Source: Ancistrus triradiatus (taxonomy: Eukaryota; Chordata; Actinopteri; Siluriformes; Loricariidae). Taken from it: 64,000 nucleotides of DNA. The stretch covers positions 1 to 64,000 of the forward strand of contig JAJAGP010002195.1 in the NCBI GenBank assembly GCA_025084515.1, in the 5' to 3' direction. The stretch's first letter is position 1, and every line of letters starts with the position of its first letter. Below are positions 28,967 through 41,810 of this stretch, piece by piece. The notes beneath the pieces are model-generated. The model did no database searches, was not told where the DNA came from, and saw only the letters and a list, made by a program, of their open reading frames with translations. The translations under genes were made by a program, and so were the position numbers.

Positions 28967-30140
28967 GGGTGAAAACAGTTCTGCCTGTAATATTTTCTTT
29001 AGATAACAACAGAAAAACATCAACATGGTGCCAAATGTAGCCAAAGTAGCACCTATAAAAAAGGAAATTACCACACTATACCATGTAATTGTAATCCTAT
29101 CCAGATCCTCCCTTCTATTTCTAGGCTTTCTGGTGCCCAAATGCACTCTTCCAACAATGAGATGTTTTATATCTGACTAACAATTACCAACTCTCACAGG
29201 TAAAATGATGACTAATGATGATAGTGTAACTAATCGTACTTCACTCAGAAGAGGTAACTAGAGCCATAATAGAAAACAGAGTAAATACTTAGATTCAGGA
29301 TTGATTGGGCTTCGCTTCATTGAAAACAGCAATAGGTTTATGGAAGTTTGGTAATTTCACTAATGACTACTAACCCTGATTACCTCTCACCTTCCAAAAT
29401 GTTATCAGTTCAGCAGAATGGGGTTTCATTCTGAGCTTTTGTTACTGTGTCATTTTCTTGGGTTGTTCGTGTATACCCGGGTGATACGGCAAAAATATTT
29501 AAAACTAGATTTAGATTTTTTTCAGCAGGATTACAATCCAAAATATTTATAACAATTATTTTGCATATTGTTTTAAGGCTAATTACTGATAAAAATGTTC
29601 TAATGCAACAGAAATAACAGAAAGCATTTAGGCTAATACAACCATTTTCAACTAACTTCAGTAGCTGGTCATTTGCTGAAGTTCAAACTCAGGATCAGAA
29701 TGGGGAAGAAAGTTGATTTAAGTGACATTGAATGCAGCATGGTTGTTGGTGATAGACGGGCAGGTCTAAGGAACTGTGGAACTGTGGATTTCACATGCCG
29801 CAGCCTAGTGTTGTTGCTGACCATGTTCATCCCTTTATGTCAGACGAATTTCCCACAGTGGCATCATGCTGTGTGGTTGACAAATCATATCATTATGGAC
29901 TCAAATCTCTGAGGAATGTGTCCGGCACCTTATTGAATCTATTCCAAAAAGAATTCAGGCCGTTCTGAAGCCAAACCGGGTACTGTACTAGTTAGGTGTA
30001 TCTAATGAAGTAGCCAGCGAGTGTACTGTATAATGGAGAAGCAAGGGAGGGTTAAGTAAACAGTCAAAAATGTGACTGGAGTGCGACTTGTTTTTCTAAA
30101 CAAAGCATCTAACTATGATCAAAACTATTGCATGAGAGGG
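28967..30140. other. unassigned spacer
   Basis: AT-rich sequence with no named repeat. The open frame at 29673-29912 includes YKTNFPQWHH-like text but no domain I know; a Tc1 or other origin cannot be shown. Confidence 0.3.
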
Positions 30141-30345
30141 GAACGGTCTCAGGCTAGCTATTTGCCCCCACCCAGAAATGCCTGTGTGTCCTGCCATGGA
30201 GATGACTCATAGCCTGGCGGAAACTAATGTCACAAATGTGTGAATGTGGCTCGGTAAAGGGCTGAGGGAGGGGTGATGGGAGAGAGAGGCAGTGACAGAG
30301 ATTTTTGACCCACAGGAAATGAAACATGCTGTGTATATTCTGTGG
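30140..30345. promoter_or_regulatory. GC-richer non-repetitive island with AP-1-like site
   Basis: The block from 'ggtctcaggctagctatttg' to about 30345 differs from the AT-rich flanks and contains 'atgactcat', a match to the AP-1 consensus, near 30203. No open frame. A regulatory role is only a guess. Confidence 0.22.
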
Positions 30346-30689
30346 CTATACAGTAATCACTGATCAAGACTCAGTACAGACCAGAAGCAGTTTTTAAAAT
30401 GGTGAACTCGATTGCCAACACAATATGTCTGTTGTCATCGAGTTTAACCAAATACATTTCCCCAGATTTATTGGTTTGCAGTGATTTTCTCTCATGCACT
30501 TAGTTGTAACAGTCTTTTTCACTGAACCAAGACCCTAAAGTGCCTCTGTGTATCAGACTAAATAATGCCGATATGCATATTCTTTACGCTATTTTATTTA
30601 AATATTTTATCTGTTAACGTGTACTTTTTTTTTAACCACAACTACAGATTTGTCGACTAGGTAAATTAGTTTCCTTCTTACATTTATCA

Positions 30690-30906
30690 TCTAACCCACC
30701 CAAGGACGATGTGTACCATTTCTGAGTCGTGGTTCTCCCAAGGTTTCTTCCTTGTAACGTTTAGGGAGTTCTTCCTTTCCACTGTCTCACTAGGCTTACT
30801 CAATTTGGGATTGGCCCTAGATATAAGAAGTTAATCTAAAATTGTAAAACTGCTTTGAGACAATGCTCCATTGTAAAATCGCAATAGAAATAAATCTGAC
30901 TTGACT
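30690..30906 (+). repeat. LINE 3' end, second copy
   Basis: Same family as 13395-13660, with 'ctcccaaggtttcttccttg', 'gctttgagacaatgctccat' and the final 'aataaatctgacttgactc'. Confidence 0.65.
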
Positions 30907-30985
30907 CCAGTTTTAAAGACAACCTGAAATGAAAACTTGCACGATTCATTCGTATCATTATTATCACTTAAAAGTTAAACATTAC

Positions 30986-32067
30986 GGGGCTCATTCTAGA
31001 AACATTCGTAAAAAGAGCAAACTGCGGATAAATTACACGTAAAATGGACCTTCCTGAAAACTCTTAGCCAGATTCACTAACGGCACATTAACACCAGCTT
31101 TATTAGTAGCATTTACGTATGTTAATGAATAACAATTGTTTGCAAATTGGGCGTGTGCACGTTCCTTTATAATTAGCATACAATTAGCATAATCTACGAA
31201 CACATATTACAAATGGCCAATGTACAACTAATCCTTTGGACTGATGGAACACAACAGAAATCCTCCAAAATGTCTCCGAAAAAGCTATGAAAAAATTGAA
31301 ATCTCATTTCGGACTGATGTTGAAAATCGATGTTTTATTGAAAGAAGTGCATTCATACCAACAAATTTTATTTTCGTGCGTAAACAAACTTTTATGCGAT
31401 GTTTTCTGAGATAAACGGTAGCCCCGTTGCCATGGCAATGACCGACGCGCTGTGGCAGTAGAAACACCAGACTTGGGGAGACAAGACGAAGTTCATAAAA
31501 GTGTACGGACAACGTCTTCCAAGGCATATATGCTCAGAATAATTTTGTGCTTTGAGATATTACTTTGATAACTATAGTAGACTAAAATATGCTCTAATAT
31601 AATCCATAATATAGGACAAGTTTCTCTGAATCACAGGCTATATTTGGAAACAGAGTGCTTAAGTGCCATTTTGTTTACTTGTAGTATGTGATTCTTTAGT
31701 CACTTGAATTAAAGTGCAGTCATGTGTAATGACACTTATGGTGCTTTTTGAACATTACACACATTTTAAGTGTGGTCTGTAGGTGGTGTGTAGGTTTTGT
31801 TCACACTTACTAGCTTGTTCTCTTTTAGTGCAGTTGCTCCCAGCCTTTGGAACACCTTGCCCCTAGATATTCGTGACTGTACCTCCATTGCAAGTCTTTT
31901 TTGAAGACATTTCTTTTCCTCTGTACTTCTGAATTTCTCTTTCTCGCTTGTAAGCGACCTTTTATTATTATTACTAACATTTTGAGACTATGAACACTTT
32001 CATGAAAAAGGGTTTTACGAACAATTTACGTGCAAATTCGTTCGGCACACAATTCATGAATGAGGCC
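30986..32067. mobile_element. possible inverted-end DNA element (Harbinger-like)
   Basis: The left end 'ggggctcattctagaaacat' and the right end, read inverted as 'gggcctcattcatgaattgt', are similar, as are the following 'attcgtaaa' blocks. The interior contains AT-rich sequence and a LINE scrap at 31828-31960. Ends of this type are seen in PIF/Harbinger miniature elements of fish. Target duplications were not clear. Confidence 0.35.
31828..31960 (+). repeat. CR1/L2-like LINE 3' coding fragment
   Basis: Reads as AVAPSLWNTLPLDIRDCTSI with a frameshift, the C-terminal end of reverse transcriptase proteins of CR1/L2/Rex1-type LINEs. It is a fragment only. Confidence 0.6.
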
Positions 32068-32836
32068 CTGTGTTTTCCTGTGATATTCCCTCAAAAAGCA
32101 AGCTCTAAATATGTGAGTTTATACGCTGTTACCACACACTGTATGTCATATTTCAGTTCCTTTTTTCCACACCCCCTTTTTGTTGTTTGTGGTAACCCCG
32201 ATTCCGTTTTATCAAACTTTCAGAAGCCTCTAACTGCAAGATAGTATATAGTTTTTATATGTTTCTCCATTTTCTTCCCAGTTTAGTGGTTTCCAGTTTC
32301 ATCCAAACAACTGTGCATCTGCCATAATTTACTGAGTCTCATTCGAGCAGTGTGGGAGGCCTAACGTGGTTCCTCCGAGGCATATGAAACTAGAAACAGA
32401 GTCCTTTCAAAATGGAGACAATGTAATTAGAAAGATCAATGCTCTTAGTGAAGAGCTTAAAGTGATGACTTCTACACACAGTGTCATGTTTGATTAATAG
32501 GAGAAAAAGCATTGCCACGTTTCCCACCCAGAGCAGAGCAGGACCTTTTGTCCATGAGTTTTGATGTTTTCTGGGATTAGGACCATGATGACAAAAACAC
32601 AGAATCCCGAAATCTCAAACTTTTCATTTCAAAGATGTTATAGATTTTTGCTGCAAAACTTTTGTTCTATGTTAAAGACGCACTACTTTTACCACTATGC
32701 CTCAATGGAAAATGCCTTTTGCAACTTGTAATGTGCATGAGGATGTGGAGTTTCATCATATTTTCTCCTTTGTTCCCTCACTCAAACATTACACAAAACA
32801 CATTCTTCGTTCACTGTTCATTCACTGTTTTTTTTT
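32068..32836. other. unassigned spacer
   Basis: AT-rich sequence without recognisable gene or repeat. Confidence 0.4.
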
Positions 32837-33838
32837 CAACCCCAAATCAGAAAAAGTTGGGACAGTATGGAAAATGCATATAAAAAACACAGTGCTTCTT
32901 ACATTGACTTTGGCTTTTATTTCATTGCAGGTAGTATGAACACGAGATATTTCCTGTTTTGTCTGGTCAACTTCATTACATTTGCTAATAAACATCCATT
33001 TCTGCGTTTCAGGCAACACATTCCAAAAAAAGCTGGGAACGGTAAAGTGTTTACCAATTTGTAATGCTGCCATTCCTTTTCACCACACTTGAAAGATGTT
33101 TTGGCACAGAGGACACCAAGCGATTTAGTGTTTCGGGTGTTAATTTGTCCCATTCTTCCTGCAAACACTTATGATGTTCAACAGTCCGAGGTTGTCGTTG
33201 TTGCATTTTGCATTTCAAAATTCTCCACACGTTCTCTATTGGGGACAGGTCAGGAACGTAGCCAGGCCAGTCCAGTACCCATACCCTCTTTTTGCGCAGC
33301 CATACCTTTGTAATGTGTGCAGCATGTGGTTTTGCATTGTCTTGTTGAAAAATACACATGTCCCTGGAAAAGATGACATCTTGAAGGCAGCTTATGTTGC
33401 TCTAAGATCTCAATGTACTTTTCTGCATTAATGCTGCCATCACAGAAATGTAAATGACCTTTGTCAAGAGCACTGACACAACCTCATACCATGACAGACT
33501 CTGGATTTTGGACTTGTTGCTTATAACAGTCTGGATGGTCCTTTTCGTCTTTTGGCACACAGTACCCAATTTTCCCAAAAAAGACCTGTAATACTGATTC
33601 ATCTGACCACAATGCACATTTTCACTGTCTGGTGGTCCATCCCAGATGCCTCCGAGCCCAGAGAAGTCAACTCCGCTTCTGGACATGGTTAAGATGAGTC
33701 TTCTTTTCTGCACAGTAAAGTGGTATTTGTTCATACTGTCTGCAATGAAATAAAAGTCAAATTAAATGTAAGAAACACTGTGTGGTTTTTTTAATATGCG
33801 TTTTCCATACTGTCCCAACTTTTTCTGATTTGGGGTTG
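32837..33838 (-). mobile_element. mariner-like transposon, internally shortened
   Basis: Ends are long inverted repeats: 'ccccaaatcagaaaaagttg' then 'ggacagtatggaaaatgc', with the inverse at 33797-33835. Inner blocks are also inverted copies ('gtaagaaacactgtg' near 33769). The minus strand from 33359 encodes QQDNAKPHAAHITK, WPGYVPDLSPIENVW and a C-terminal tail ending near 33051, the last two blocks of a Tc1/mariner DDE transposase. The N-terminal half is broken. The long ends set it apart from the Tc1 families here. Confidence 0.85.
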
Positions 33839-34818
33839 TATACCTTTTACTGTTTGCAATCTATTTTGCAATTTTCATACAGTGTGCTGAATTGCTTGCT
33901 GCCCCCCTTCCCACACATCTCCCATTTCTCTTCATTCCACACAGTCTTCTAGACTTGCCTGATTACTAGTGAGAACCTAGATTGTCCACTTTCTGCATCC
34001 AAAAAAACAACACATTCTTCTCACACCAATCTGTTCTCATTACTAGCCAGCCACTGCACAATCACCATCTCTCAAGCTGCCCATGCATCTGTGCAACAAC
34101 CGCTGTCCAGTTAAATTCAGACTTTTCTCTGAATGCCTACTTCTGATTACTGTTCTGTTCGAACCGTAGGCACACAGAGACAATAAACTGTTTTAGGTTG
34201 AATTATACCTTCAGGCTCTCCTGGTGTCTGTTTATTAGCTATTAACATTGGAGGCCAGTGTGCAGCTGAAGTGTAGGCTGGGTCTCTGCAGTTCCTGTAT
34301 GAGGGCTCATATATGATATTTGCGCTATAACAGTTACATATGTGACTGGGTCTGTGTACCATTAATGAACAGATTGGTCTTTCTTTTAGTTGTGTGAGCT
34401 TGTATTTATAAGTAGCAATGTACTATATTTATATGTGGCAGAGATTGTGCTTATAGAGATATCAGTGACAGTTCTGGGTAATGATCACCACTGTTATTTT
34501 AATTTTTTTTCATTGCTTGTTTTATTGTTTTTCTCATTTTTTTGGTCTTTTCTGTGAAGCGTCACTGTTGGAGAGCTGCTTGTTTATTCATGTGCTGTGT
34601 CTGGAAATGCAGAAGGAACCACAGAAATTGACTTTTAATAATTCATGCATCTGGTGCCGTTCGTTGAACATAGAGAAGAATGAAATCTAACACAGAAGCT
34701 CATTCAGGTTTCAGTTCAAATGTATTTCTTTAGTGCATTTTACAGCAGAACATTGGTTCAAAACCTTAAGGACACATTCTCATCCTCTTTGGGTACACCT
34801 GAAAAATATTTGTTAAAG
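33839..34818. other. unassigned spacer
   Basis: No recognisable gene or repeat. A T-rich stretch covers 34490-34560. Confidence 0.4.
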
Positions 34819-35257
34819 CAGTGGTTCTCAAACTCTGGTATGATTGCCACTGGTGGTACTTGAAGGAGGATGAAGTGGTATGCCAGATGACCTTGGAAAA
34901 TGTACTTAGTAATTATTTAGTTATTGAAAATCAGATTTATGAAATGTTTCAGATTCATAATTTAGTTGTAATAAAATTAATTTGTGTTTTGTGTTTAAAA
35001 ACTACCATGGAGGCTACACAGACATCCATATTTCATTACGCTTACGTCGTCTTAACTGCTTCCCAATGGTTTGTGTTCTGTGATATTCTCAGCACACCTA
35101 AGAAGCTCTAAACATGCGAACCTGTAGACTCAGCTAAATTTACCTACTTTGTACAAGTGTGTGTGCTGTATGTGTTTCTGCGATGAGACTCATAGGTGGT
35201 ACTTGGAGGTTTTGGCTTGGTGGGTTGTACTTGGTCTAAAAGATTTGAGAACCACTG
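34819..35257. mobile_element. hAT miniature element with 8-bp target duplication
   Basis: Inverted ends cagtggttctcaaac and gtttgagaaccactg-like (agatttgagaaccactg) bound a 439-base element. The flanks are tgttaaag on the left and tgttagag on the right, an 8-bp target duplication with one change, as hAT transposases leave. A second internal pair is 'ggtggtactt' near both ends. An open frame of 96 codons from 34821 lies inside but has no known domain. Confidence 0.88.
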
Positions 35258-35374
35258 TGTTAGAGTCTAAATGGTAGTTAGTTTAATTAAAGGGAAAGAA
35301 GGGGAGGGGACATTGGAGCTCATCGTTTAAGGATTTGGACTACCAATCATTCAGCTGAGATCAGACCTTATGGC

Positions 35375-35537
35375 ACTGTGGTGGGCTAGTGGTTAAAGTA
35401 GTGGACTATGGACCAGAACGTCCAAAGTTCAAATCACACCTCTGCCAAGCTGCCACTGTTGGGAGGCCTTTAACTCCTAATTGCTTGAATTGTAAGATTG
35501 TATCAATTGAAAGTCGCTCTGGATCAGGGCATCTGCT
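35375..35537 (+). repeat. tRNA-derived SINE ending in AT microsatellite
   Basis: Head 'gtgggctagtggttaaagta', B box 'aaagttcaaatcaca', tail 'aagtcgctctggatcagggc'. The normal TGTAAA tail is replaced by an AT run at 35540-35561. Confidence 0.85.
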
Positions 35538-35794
35538 GAATAATATATATATATATATATAAATGTAGATCTAAGCGCTTATAAGCTGCCATGGCATGAG
35601 AGCAGGAATGGCTTGGACATAGAACAAAATATGCATGTTGGAGTTTGGTGAGGGTACTAAAGTAGTGTTGATGGTAGTAGTAGTGATGTGTAGTAGTATT
35701 GATGGTGAGTGATGAGAAGTCAATGAGGTTTAACATAGAGTTTAGGCTCAACTAATAGTACCTCTGTTTCATCTGAAGTAAGTAGGAGTAAGTT

Positions 35795-37188
35795 ACAGTG
35801 GTGCTTGAAAGTTTGTGAACCCTTTAGAATTTTCTACATTTCTGCATAAATATGACCTAAAACATCATCAGATTTTCAGACAAGTCCTAAAAGTAGATAA
35901 AGTGAACCCAGTTAAACAAATGAGACAAAAATATTATACTTGGTCATTTATTTATTGAGGAAAATGATCCAATATTACATATTAGTGAGTGGCAAAGTAT
36001 GTGAACCTCTAGGATTAGCAGTTCATTTGAAGGTGGAATTGTAGTCAGGTGTTTTCAATCAATAGGATGACAATCAGGTGTGAGTGGGCACCCTGTTTTA
36101 TTTAAAGAATAGGGATCTATCAAAATCTGCTCTTCACAACACATGTTTGTGGAAGTGCATCATGACACGAATAAAGGAGATTTCTGAGGTCCTCAGAAAA
36201 ATAATTGTTGATGCTCATCAGTCTGGAAAACGTTACAAAACCATCTCTAAAGAGTTTGGACTCCACCAATCCTCGGACAGACTGTATACAAATGGAGGAA
36301 ATTCAAGACCATTGTTGTCCTCTCCAGGAGTGGTCGACCAACAAGGATCACTTCAAGAGCAAGGCGTGTAATAGTTGATAGCCTCTCTCACATTGGCTAA
36401 TGTTAATGTTCATGAGTCCACCATCAGAAGAACACTGAACAACAATGGTGTGCATGGCAGGGTTGCAAGGAGAAAGCCATTGCTCTCCAAAAAGAACATT
36501 GCTGCTTGTCTGCAGTTTGCTAAAGATCACGTGCACGAGCCAGAAGGCTATTGGAAGAAGGTTTTGTGGACGGCTGAGACCACAATAGAAGTTTTTCTAA
36601 AAGAAAAGCATTATCTTTAGAAAGCACTGCATTCCAGCATAAGAACCTTATCCCATCTGTGAAACATGGTGGTGGTGGTAGTATCATGGTTTGGGCCTGT
36701 TTTGCTGCATCTGGGCCAGGACGGCTTGCCATCATTGCTGGAACAATGAATTCTGAATTATATCAGAGAGTACTAAAGGAAAATGTCAGGACATCTGTCC
36801 ATGAACTGAATCTCAAGAGAAGGTGGGTCATGCAGCAAGACAACCACCCTAAGCACACAAGTTGTTCTACCAAAGAATGGTTACAGAAGAATAAAGTTAA
36901 TGTTTTGGAATGGCCAAGTCAAAGTCCTGACCTTAATTCAATCGAAATGCTGTTGCAGGACCTGAAGTGAGCAGTTAATGTGAGGAAACCCACCAACATC
37001 CCAGAGTTGAAGCTGTTCTGTACGGAGAATTCCTCCAAGCCGGGGTGCAGGACTGATCAACAGTTACCGGATCATTTTCCTCACTAAATAAATGACCAAG
37101 TATAATATTTTTGTCTCATTTGTTTAACTGGGTTCTCTTCATCTACTTTTAGGACTTGTGTGAAAATCTGATGATGTTTTAGATCATA
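35795..37188 (+). mobile_element. Tc1-like transposon, nearly full length (family A)
   Basis: The best preserved family A copy. It has the N-terminal helix-turn-helix region, then KHGGGGSIMVWACFAASGPG, MQQDNHPKHTS and WPSQSPDLNSIE. Stops and frameshifts break the transposase. A short deletion removes sequence near 37070, and the right end stops at 'gatgttttagatcata', lacking the last ~50 bases. The second DDE block reads DNHPKH instead of DNDPKH. Confidence 0.92.
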
Positions 37189-38160
37189 GGTATTTGTCAT
37201 CTGTAATTCAGACTCATGATTCAATACGAGAGTGGTGCAGTCATCAACGATGTATTGCTGCCACATTACCACAGCCTTGTGTAGTCTAATGCTGCCTGAA
37301 GGGTGGCACATACGCTACAAATGACAATATTACACATCTCCTTTTTGTTAAGTAGCACCGTGTGGGGTCTGCATGTCCTCCCTGAGACTGCGTGGGTTTA
37401 CTCTGGTTTCCTTCCACTGTCCAACAATATACTTCTTCAATATACTACTTCTCCTAACAATATACAAGTAGTGTACATATAGAGGAAACGTTGAACCTAT
37501 TTATCAAGTTCTCTGCAACAGGACAGACCAACGAAAAATGTCATTGCCCACACTTCCTTTCAGAGTTTTCTGCCTCAGTTGGGAGGGATTAGGCTTGAAC
37601 AAATAACCAAAATCTGTTTCCATATTGTCTTGTCTTGGAATTCTCCATAAATCTTTGCTGGGTGTAAAGACTTTTGGGTTGCTGTACTGACAGATGTGAA
37701 GGATTTGCTGTGCTGAAAGATGTGGTTGAAAAGCCTGTGGAGTCTCGGCTGGATGTTAATTGCTTTTCTGACCCACATTTCTCATTTTAAGTGAAGTCAC
37801 TATCTGTAAGGGCACAAGTTAGAATTGAGTAAAAACTATCAGTCATTGGTAGCAGAATATTGCATGACGTTAAACACGTGACGGGTTTACTACAGCACTC
37901 ATTTGAAATAAAAATCCAAACAACAGACAAAATGTCAATACATACAAAGTGGCATTCACAGACAAAACAAAGGTTAAAACTGGTAAACATTGTACTGTAG
38001 GTAAAGATATAAACACAATGAAAGGTCTACTGGTGAAACCACATAAAATGATAGGCAAGTAGAAAACTATTTTAAACAGAAAATTACATTAAAGTACAAC
38101 TTGGATGTGTTGGTTAAGAGATTTTTACAGTAGACATTAGACTTAATCAGATTTACAAAA
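37189..38160. other. unassigned spacer with SINE scrap
   Basis: At 37353-37425 'gggtctgcatgtcctccctg' and 'gtgggtttactctggtttcc' match the repeat at 54400-54480. The remainder is AT-rich without features. Confidence 0.35.
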
Positions 38161-38295
38161 TCTAGACTAGACCCAAAATGAGCAAGTCAGTGATAAAAGT
38201 GGCAAGGAAAAACTCCCTGAAATCAAAAAGGAAGAAACCTTGAGAGGAGCCCAGGTCAAATGGGGAATCATCTGCTCCTCTGTGTGCAACTTTGG
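38160..38295 (-). repeat. LINE 3' end fragment
   Basis: Inverted piece of the 13395 family: 'gtggcaaggaaaaactccct' and 'aaggaagaaaccttgagagg'. Both ends are missing. Confidence 0.6.
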
Positions 38296-39464
38296 ATCAG
38301 ATTACATTTAATTCATGTAAATTGAGATTTTTATAAGAGTTTATTGTGCAAACAAACAAAAGAATAATGATTCATCTAAACCTCTCCAAGTAAACGTAAC
38401 CAGATATTCTATTTTAGAACTTGCTATAAAATAAAAACAGAAAATAAAAACTTTAAAGGTGTAGAGATTCTTCATTAAGACGAAATGTTGAAAAGGTTGA
38501 GAACAAATGTTTCCAAGATGTATATCTGAGCCACAGAAATAACTTTCAACCCAAGCTGGCCAAGCGTATGAGAAACCATGAAACCTACTTTTTCAGTTGT
38601 TACTAAATAGGTTGTTACTAATTCCAAAAAAAACCTGCTTATGTCAAAACATGAGTCATTAGCATGCATACACATGTCAGTTAACCTTCGGTATGGTAAA
38701 CATCAACAGTCAGTATGTTTCCATGTATGCTAATAGTCTGATCGTTATCACATTTGGCAGTTAGTATGTTCTTTAAGTACTTGAGAAAACAACTAAGCCA
38801 GATAAAATTAAAGCCAGCATCACATAGTTTTAACCCAGTAACCAATATATTCATTTCACATCACAGGCTGTTACACAGAACATGGTATTATGTACAATGT
38901 AAATCCAGCAAAAACATCTCCTGATGATTGTCATCTCATAAATACTAGGTTGCTTGGTAGTGGCTAGTAAACAGTACCAACAACTGTACTGTTCAACTCA
39001 ATTAAAATATAATGGGTTGGAAGCTAAAATGGTATCAGAAACAAGACTCTTTCAAGAACATCAATTACCAATAGCTTGTCTCATCCAGGTTTCATGTCTA
39101 GAAGATGTGTTCAAAAGCCTTTGCTGTTTGACAGAAACATTAAAGACAGACTAAAGTTTTGGCAGCTTGTTTCAGTTTCTTTGGTTCTGCAGAGTTATGT
39201 TGAGTGATAAATCAAGGTTTTCGTTGTATGGTGATCTTCAAATGCCATCAAATATTGACTCTTCTTTCTGCAAAAAACTGTCTGCAAGATTACCCACAAG
39301 GCTTCAACATTTAAAGCAATCAAAGGGAAGTTTTTTGCAAGTGATTTCTTTGCCAAGAGCCCTAAAAGTTTAATGTTTTGTCATTTTTGGCAAATATTTT
39401 TTGCCCAGGAGTGTGCATGTTATGTAACACTGATGTAATAGCAGTAATATAAGACCAGTTCTGG
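38296..39464. other. unassigned spacer
   Basis: AT-rich sequence, no gene or repeat recognised. The open frames at 38954-39154 and 39167-39373 show no domain. Confidence 0.4.
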
Positions 39465-39545
39465 CATGCTGTCACTGTTGGACCCACACTTTCAACTGCT
39501 CAGCTTGACTGTAAGTTGTTCTGGATGAGGGGATCTGCTAATGGC
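39465..39545 (+). repeat. SINE tail fragment
   Basis: Degenerate 'cactgttggacccac' and 'gtaagttgttctggatgagg' correspond to the body and tail of the main SINE. Confidence 0.5.
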
Positions 39546-39840
39546 GGTAGTCCTTGAAATTTACTTGATTGAAAACAGAGCTGCTCACTTCTGGGAAATG
39601 TAATTAGACTAAAAGATTTGCTAAAGATTTGCTACTTGTAGTGACTAAGAGTAGGAGGAATGATTGTCTTATTCATGCAGACCCAGATAATTCCCATTTT
39701 CACGCAATTTAAATGGAATTAAATTATAGCAACATTTTTAGAATTTTTAGATTGTTGTACATTGGGGCTGTCAATGTGGTTCAAATGTAGTTTTCATTGT
39801 TCTATCTGTTTTATTCTCCAGAAATTGAATTAAATAGAAG

Positions 39841-40453
39841 TACCGTATTTTTCGGACCATAAGGCGCACTTAAAATCCTTTAATTTTCACAAAAATCGAC
39901 AGTGCGACTTAAAATGCGGTGCATCTAATGTATGAATTAATTCTGGTTGAGCCTTCTGACCTAGAAACGATTGTAGATGGTACACGGCGCCATAAATCTG
40001 TCCAAAATGTTTTAGCACGGCCTTGGTAAGTTTACGAAGCTTACGGCCACCCGTAGTGCGCAGCATAGCGGAAGTAGTAGAAGTAATACGGTATGTGCTT
40101 CAGCATAGGGTACGTGCATTCATTCATTTATTTCAAAAGCAGATTTCAAACACAACGCTATCAGTCACGCAGTACGCAGTACAACATGGTCATAGAGCAG
40201 CTGTGAGAGCGACAGAATGTCAGCATTAACGAATCAATGGTACGGAAGTGGAGGAAGCAAGAAGACGCCCTGCGCCAGGTAAAGACCAAAACTGAGCTCC
40301 GACGTGACCAACGTAAGAGTTTTGGTTTCATTTATGGCGCTCTTATAGGGGGACCCGGGGCGCTTTATGTTATGAAAATAGTATCCGTTAGCAGCCAATC
40401 ACTGATATTGCGTATTATAACCCGGTGCGCTTTATGGTCCGAAAAATACGGTA
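39841..40453 (+). mobile_element. pogo-type miniature element (copy 2)
   Basis: Ends taccgtatttttcgg and ccgaaaaatacggta with flanking TA. In opposite orientation to copies 1 and 3. The plus strand encodes YAVQHGHRAAVR, then a stop, then MVRKWRKQEDALRQVKTK, the same helix-turn-helix. It contains the extra CA-free block 'cagatttcaaacacaacgct' shared with copy 3. Confidence 0.85.
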
Positions 40454-41106
40454 TATATTTATAGTCGTGAAAAATGATTGCCCTATCGCTGCAGTAAACA
40501 CAAATTTAAAATTAGTTTTATTTCTTTATTCTTATATAGAGCGTTTTAGTGTTAAAATGTCAAGCATTAAATTGCAGTGTTGCTGTTGTTGTTGTTGTTG
40601 TTATTATTATTATTATTATCTCCTCCTATCATCAAACAGACATATATTTTAACATATGAATACTGTTTTTATTTCTTTTTGCTTTCAATATGTGAGCGCC
40701 TGTGTTTTAGCCTTGGTTCAGAAAGACGTTAGTAAAAGCCGTTCCAAAATCAGAATCACACATATGGGAGAACTCTTGATCAATAGACTACATGTGGGCT
40801 TGAATGTATTTGAACAATGAACGCGTTCATTCTTTTCAAATGCTGTGGTGTTGCCAGGAATTGTCCTCTTTCCTCTGTTCCCACTGTGTTTCTTATGGTA
40901 CAACTTGTTAGGAAGTAGAAATGTACAAGTAGAAGCAGAGCAACTCTCGTCAACACCGTTCCTGCCATAGACTGCAATTCTACCTTTGAATTTTTGTTTC
41001 TTCTCATTGAATTCAATGAACGAATAAGGCGTTACATTTTGGATAAAGGCATCTCCAAAGTTTGGATTTCAGTTTAACGTTGACATTCCTAATGTATCTG
41101 TACATT
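40454..41106. other. unassigned spacer with GTT/ATT microsatellite
   Basis: A tgttgttgtt run followed by ttattatta at 40578-40618. No gene seen. Confidence 0.4.
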
Positions 41107-41640
41107 CAGTACTGTGTACTGAAGTTTCAGGTCACCATGCCACCATTAGATTTGTTGTTTTGGAAATGATATGACAATATATAATTATTTTGCAGTCTCT
41201 TTATTAGAATGCAGCCAGAAAATTGGGATGCCAAGTTGACCATTCTACAGTCTGAACAAGCTTGATGAGGAATGATTTTTTGGAAGCCAAGAAACCAAAA
41301 AGATGCCTAAGCTTGCAAAATTGGAATGCAGATCCGTGGAAAGGAGTATTGTGGAGTGATGAATCCAAGTTTGAAATGTTTGAGCCCAGTCGTCGACAAT
41401 ATCTAATTCCATACATTTACATTTACAGCATTTAGCAGACGCCCTTATCCAGAGCGACTTACAATTGGTACAGTCTTACAATCCAAGCAATTGTGGGTTA
41501 AGGGCCTTGCTCAAGGACCCAACTGGGGCAGCTTGGCAGACGTGGGATTTGAACCCTGGACCTTCTGGTCCATAGTCCAGTACCTTATCCACTAGGCTAC
41601 ATACAAATCTAATGGTGGCCTAAGACTTTTGCATCGGAAT
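41107..41640 (+). mobile_element. Tc1-like family B, internally deleted, with nested SINE
   Basis: Ends cagtactgtgtactgaa and taagacttttgcat. The interior encodes AWNADPWKGVLWSDESKFEMFEPSR-like text in pieces, the first Asp block of the transposase. The element is split at 41414 by a SINE. About 345 bases remain without the SINE, similar in extent to the copy at 23722. Confidence 0.8.
41414..41600 (-). repeat. tRNA-derived SINE nested in Tc1 family B
   Basis: Well preserved inverted copy. The flank 'atac' occurs on both sides and may be a short target duplication. Confidence 0.92.
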
Positions 41641-41642
41641 GT

Positions 41643-41810
41643 GTTTACATCATTTAGTACACACCCTTATCCAAAACGTCTTACAGCTAAACTGAATATT
41701 AAAGGTTCAGATTCTTACTCAAGAGACCAACAGTGGCAGCGTGGAGGAGCCAAGATTTGAATTCAAACCTCCCACTTTAGAGCCTTTTCCACTGAGCCAA
41801 TACTGTATCT
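41643..41810 (-). repeat. tRNA-derived SINE, old copy
   Basis: Diverged inverted copy with 'acacccttatccaaaacgtc', 'ccaacagtggcagcgtgg' and degenerate box B 'aagatttgaattcaaac'. It lies directly beside the young copy at 41414. Confidence 0.7.

Noticed and set aside
34821..35111. 96-codon open frame as a gene
   Set aside because: It sits wholly within a hAT miniature element and has no known domain.
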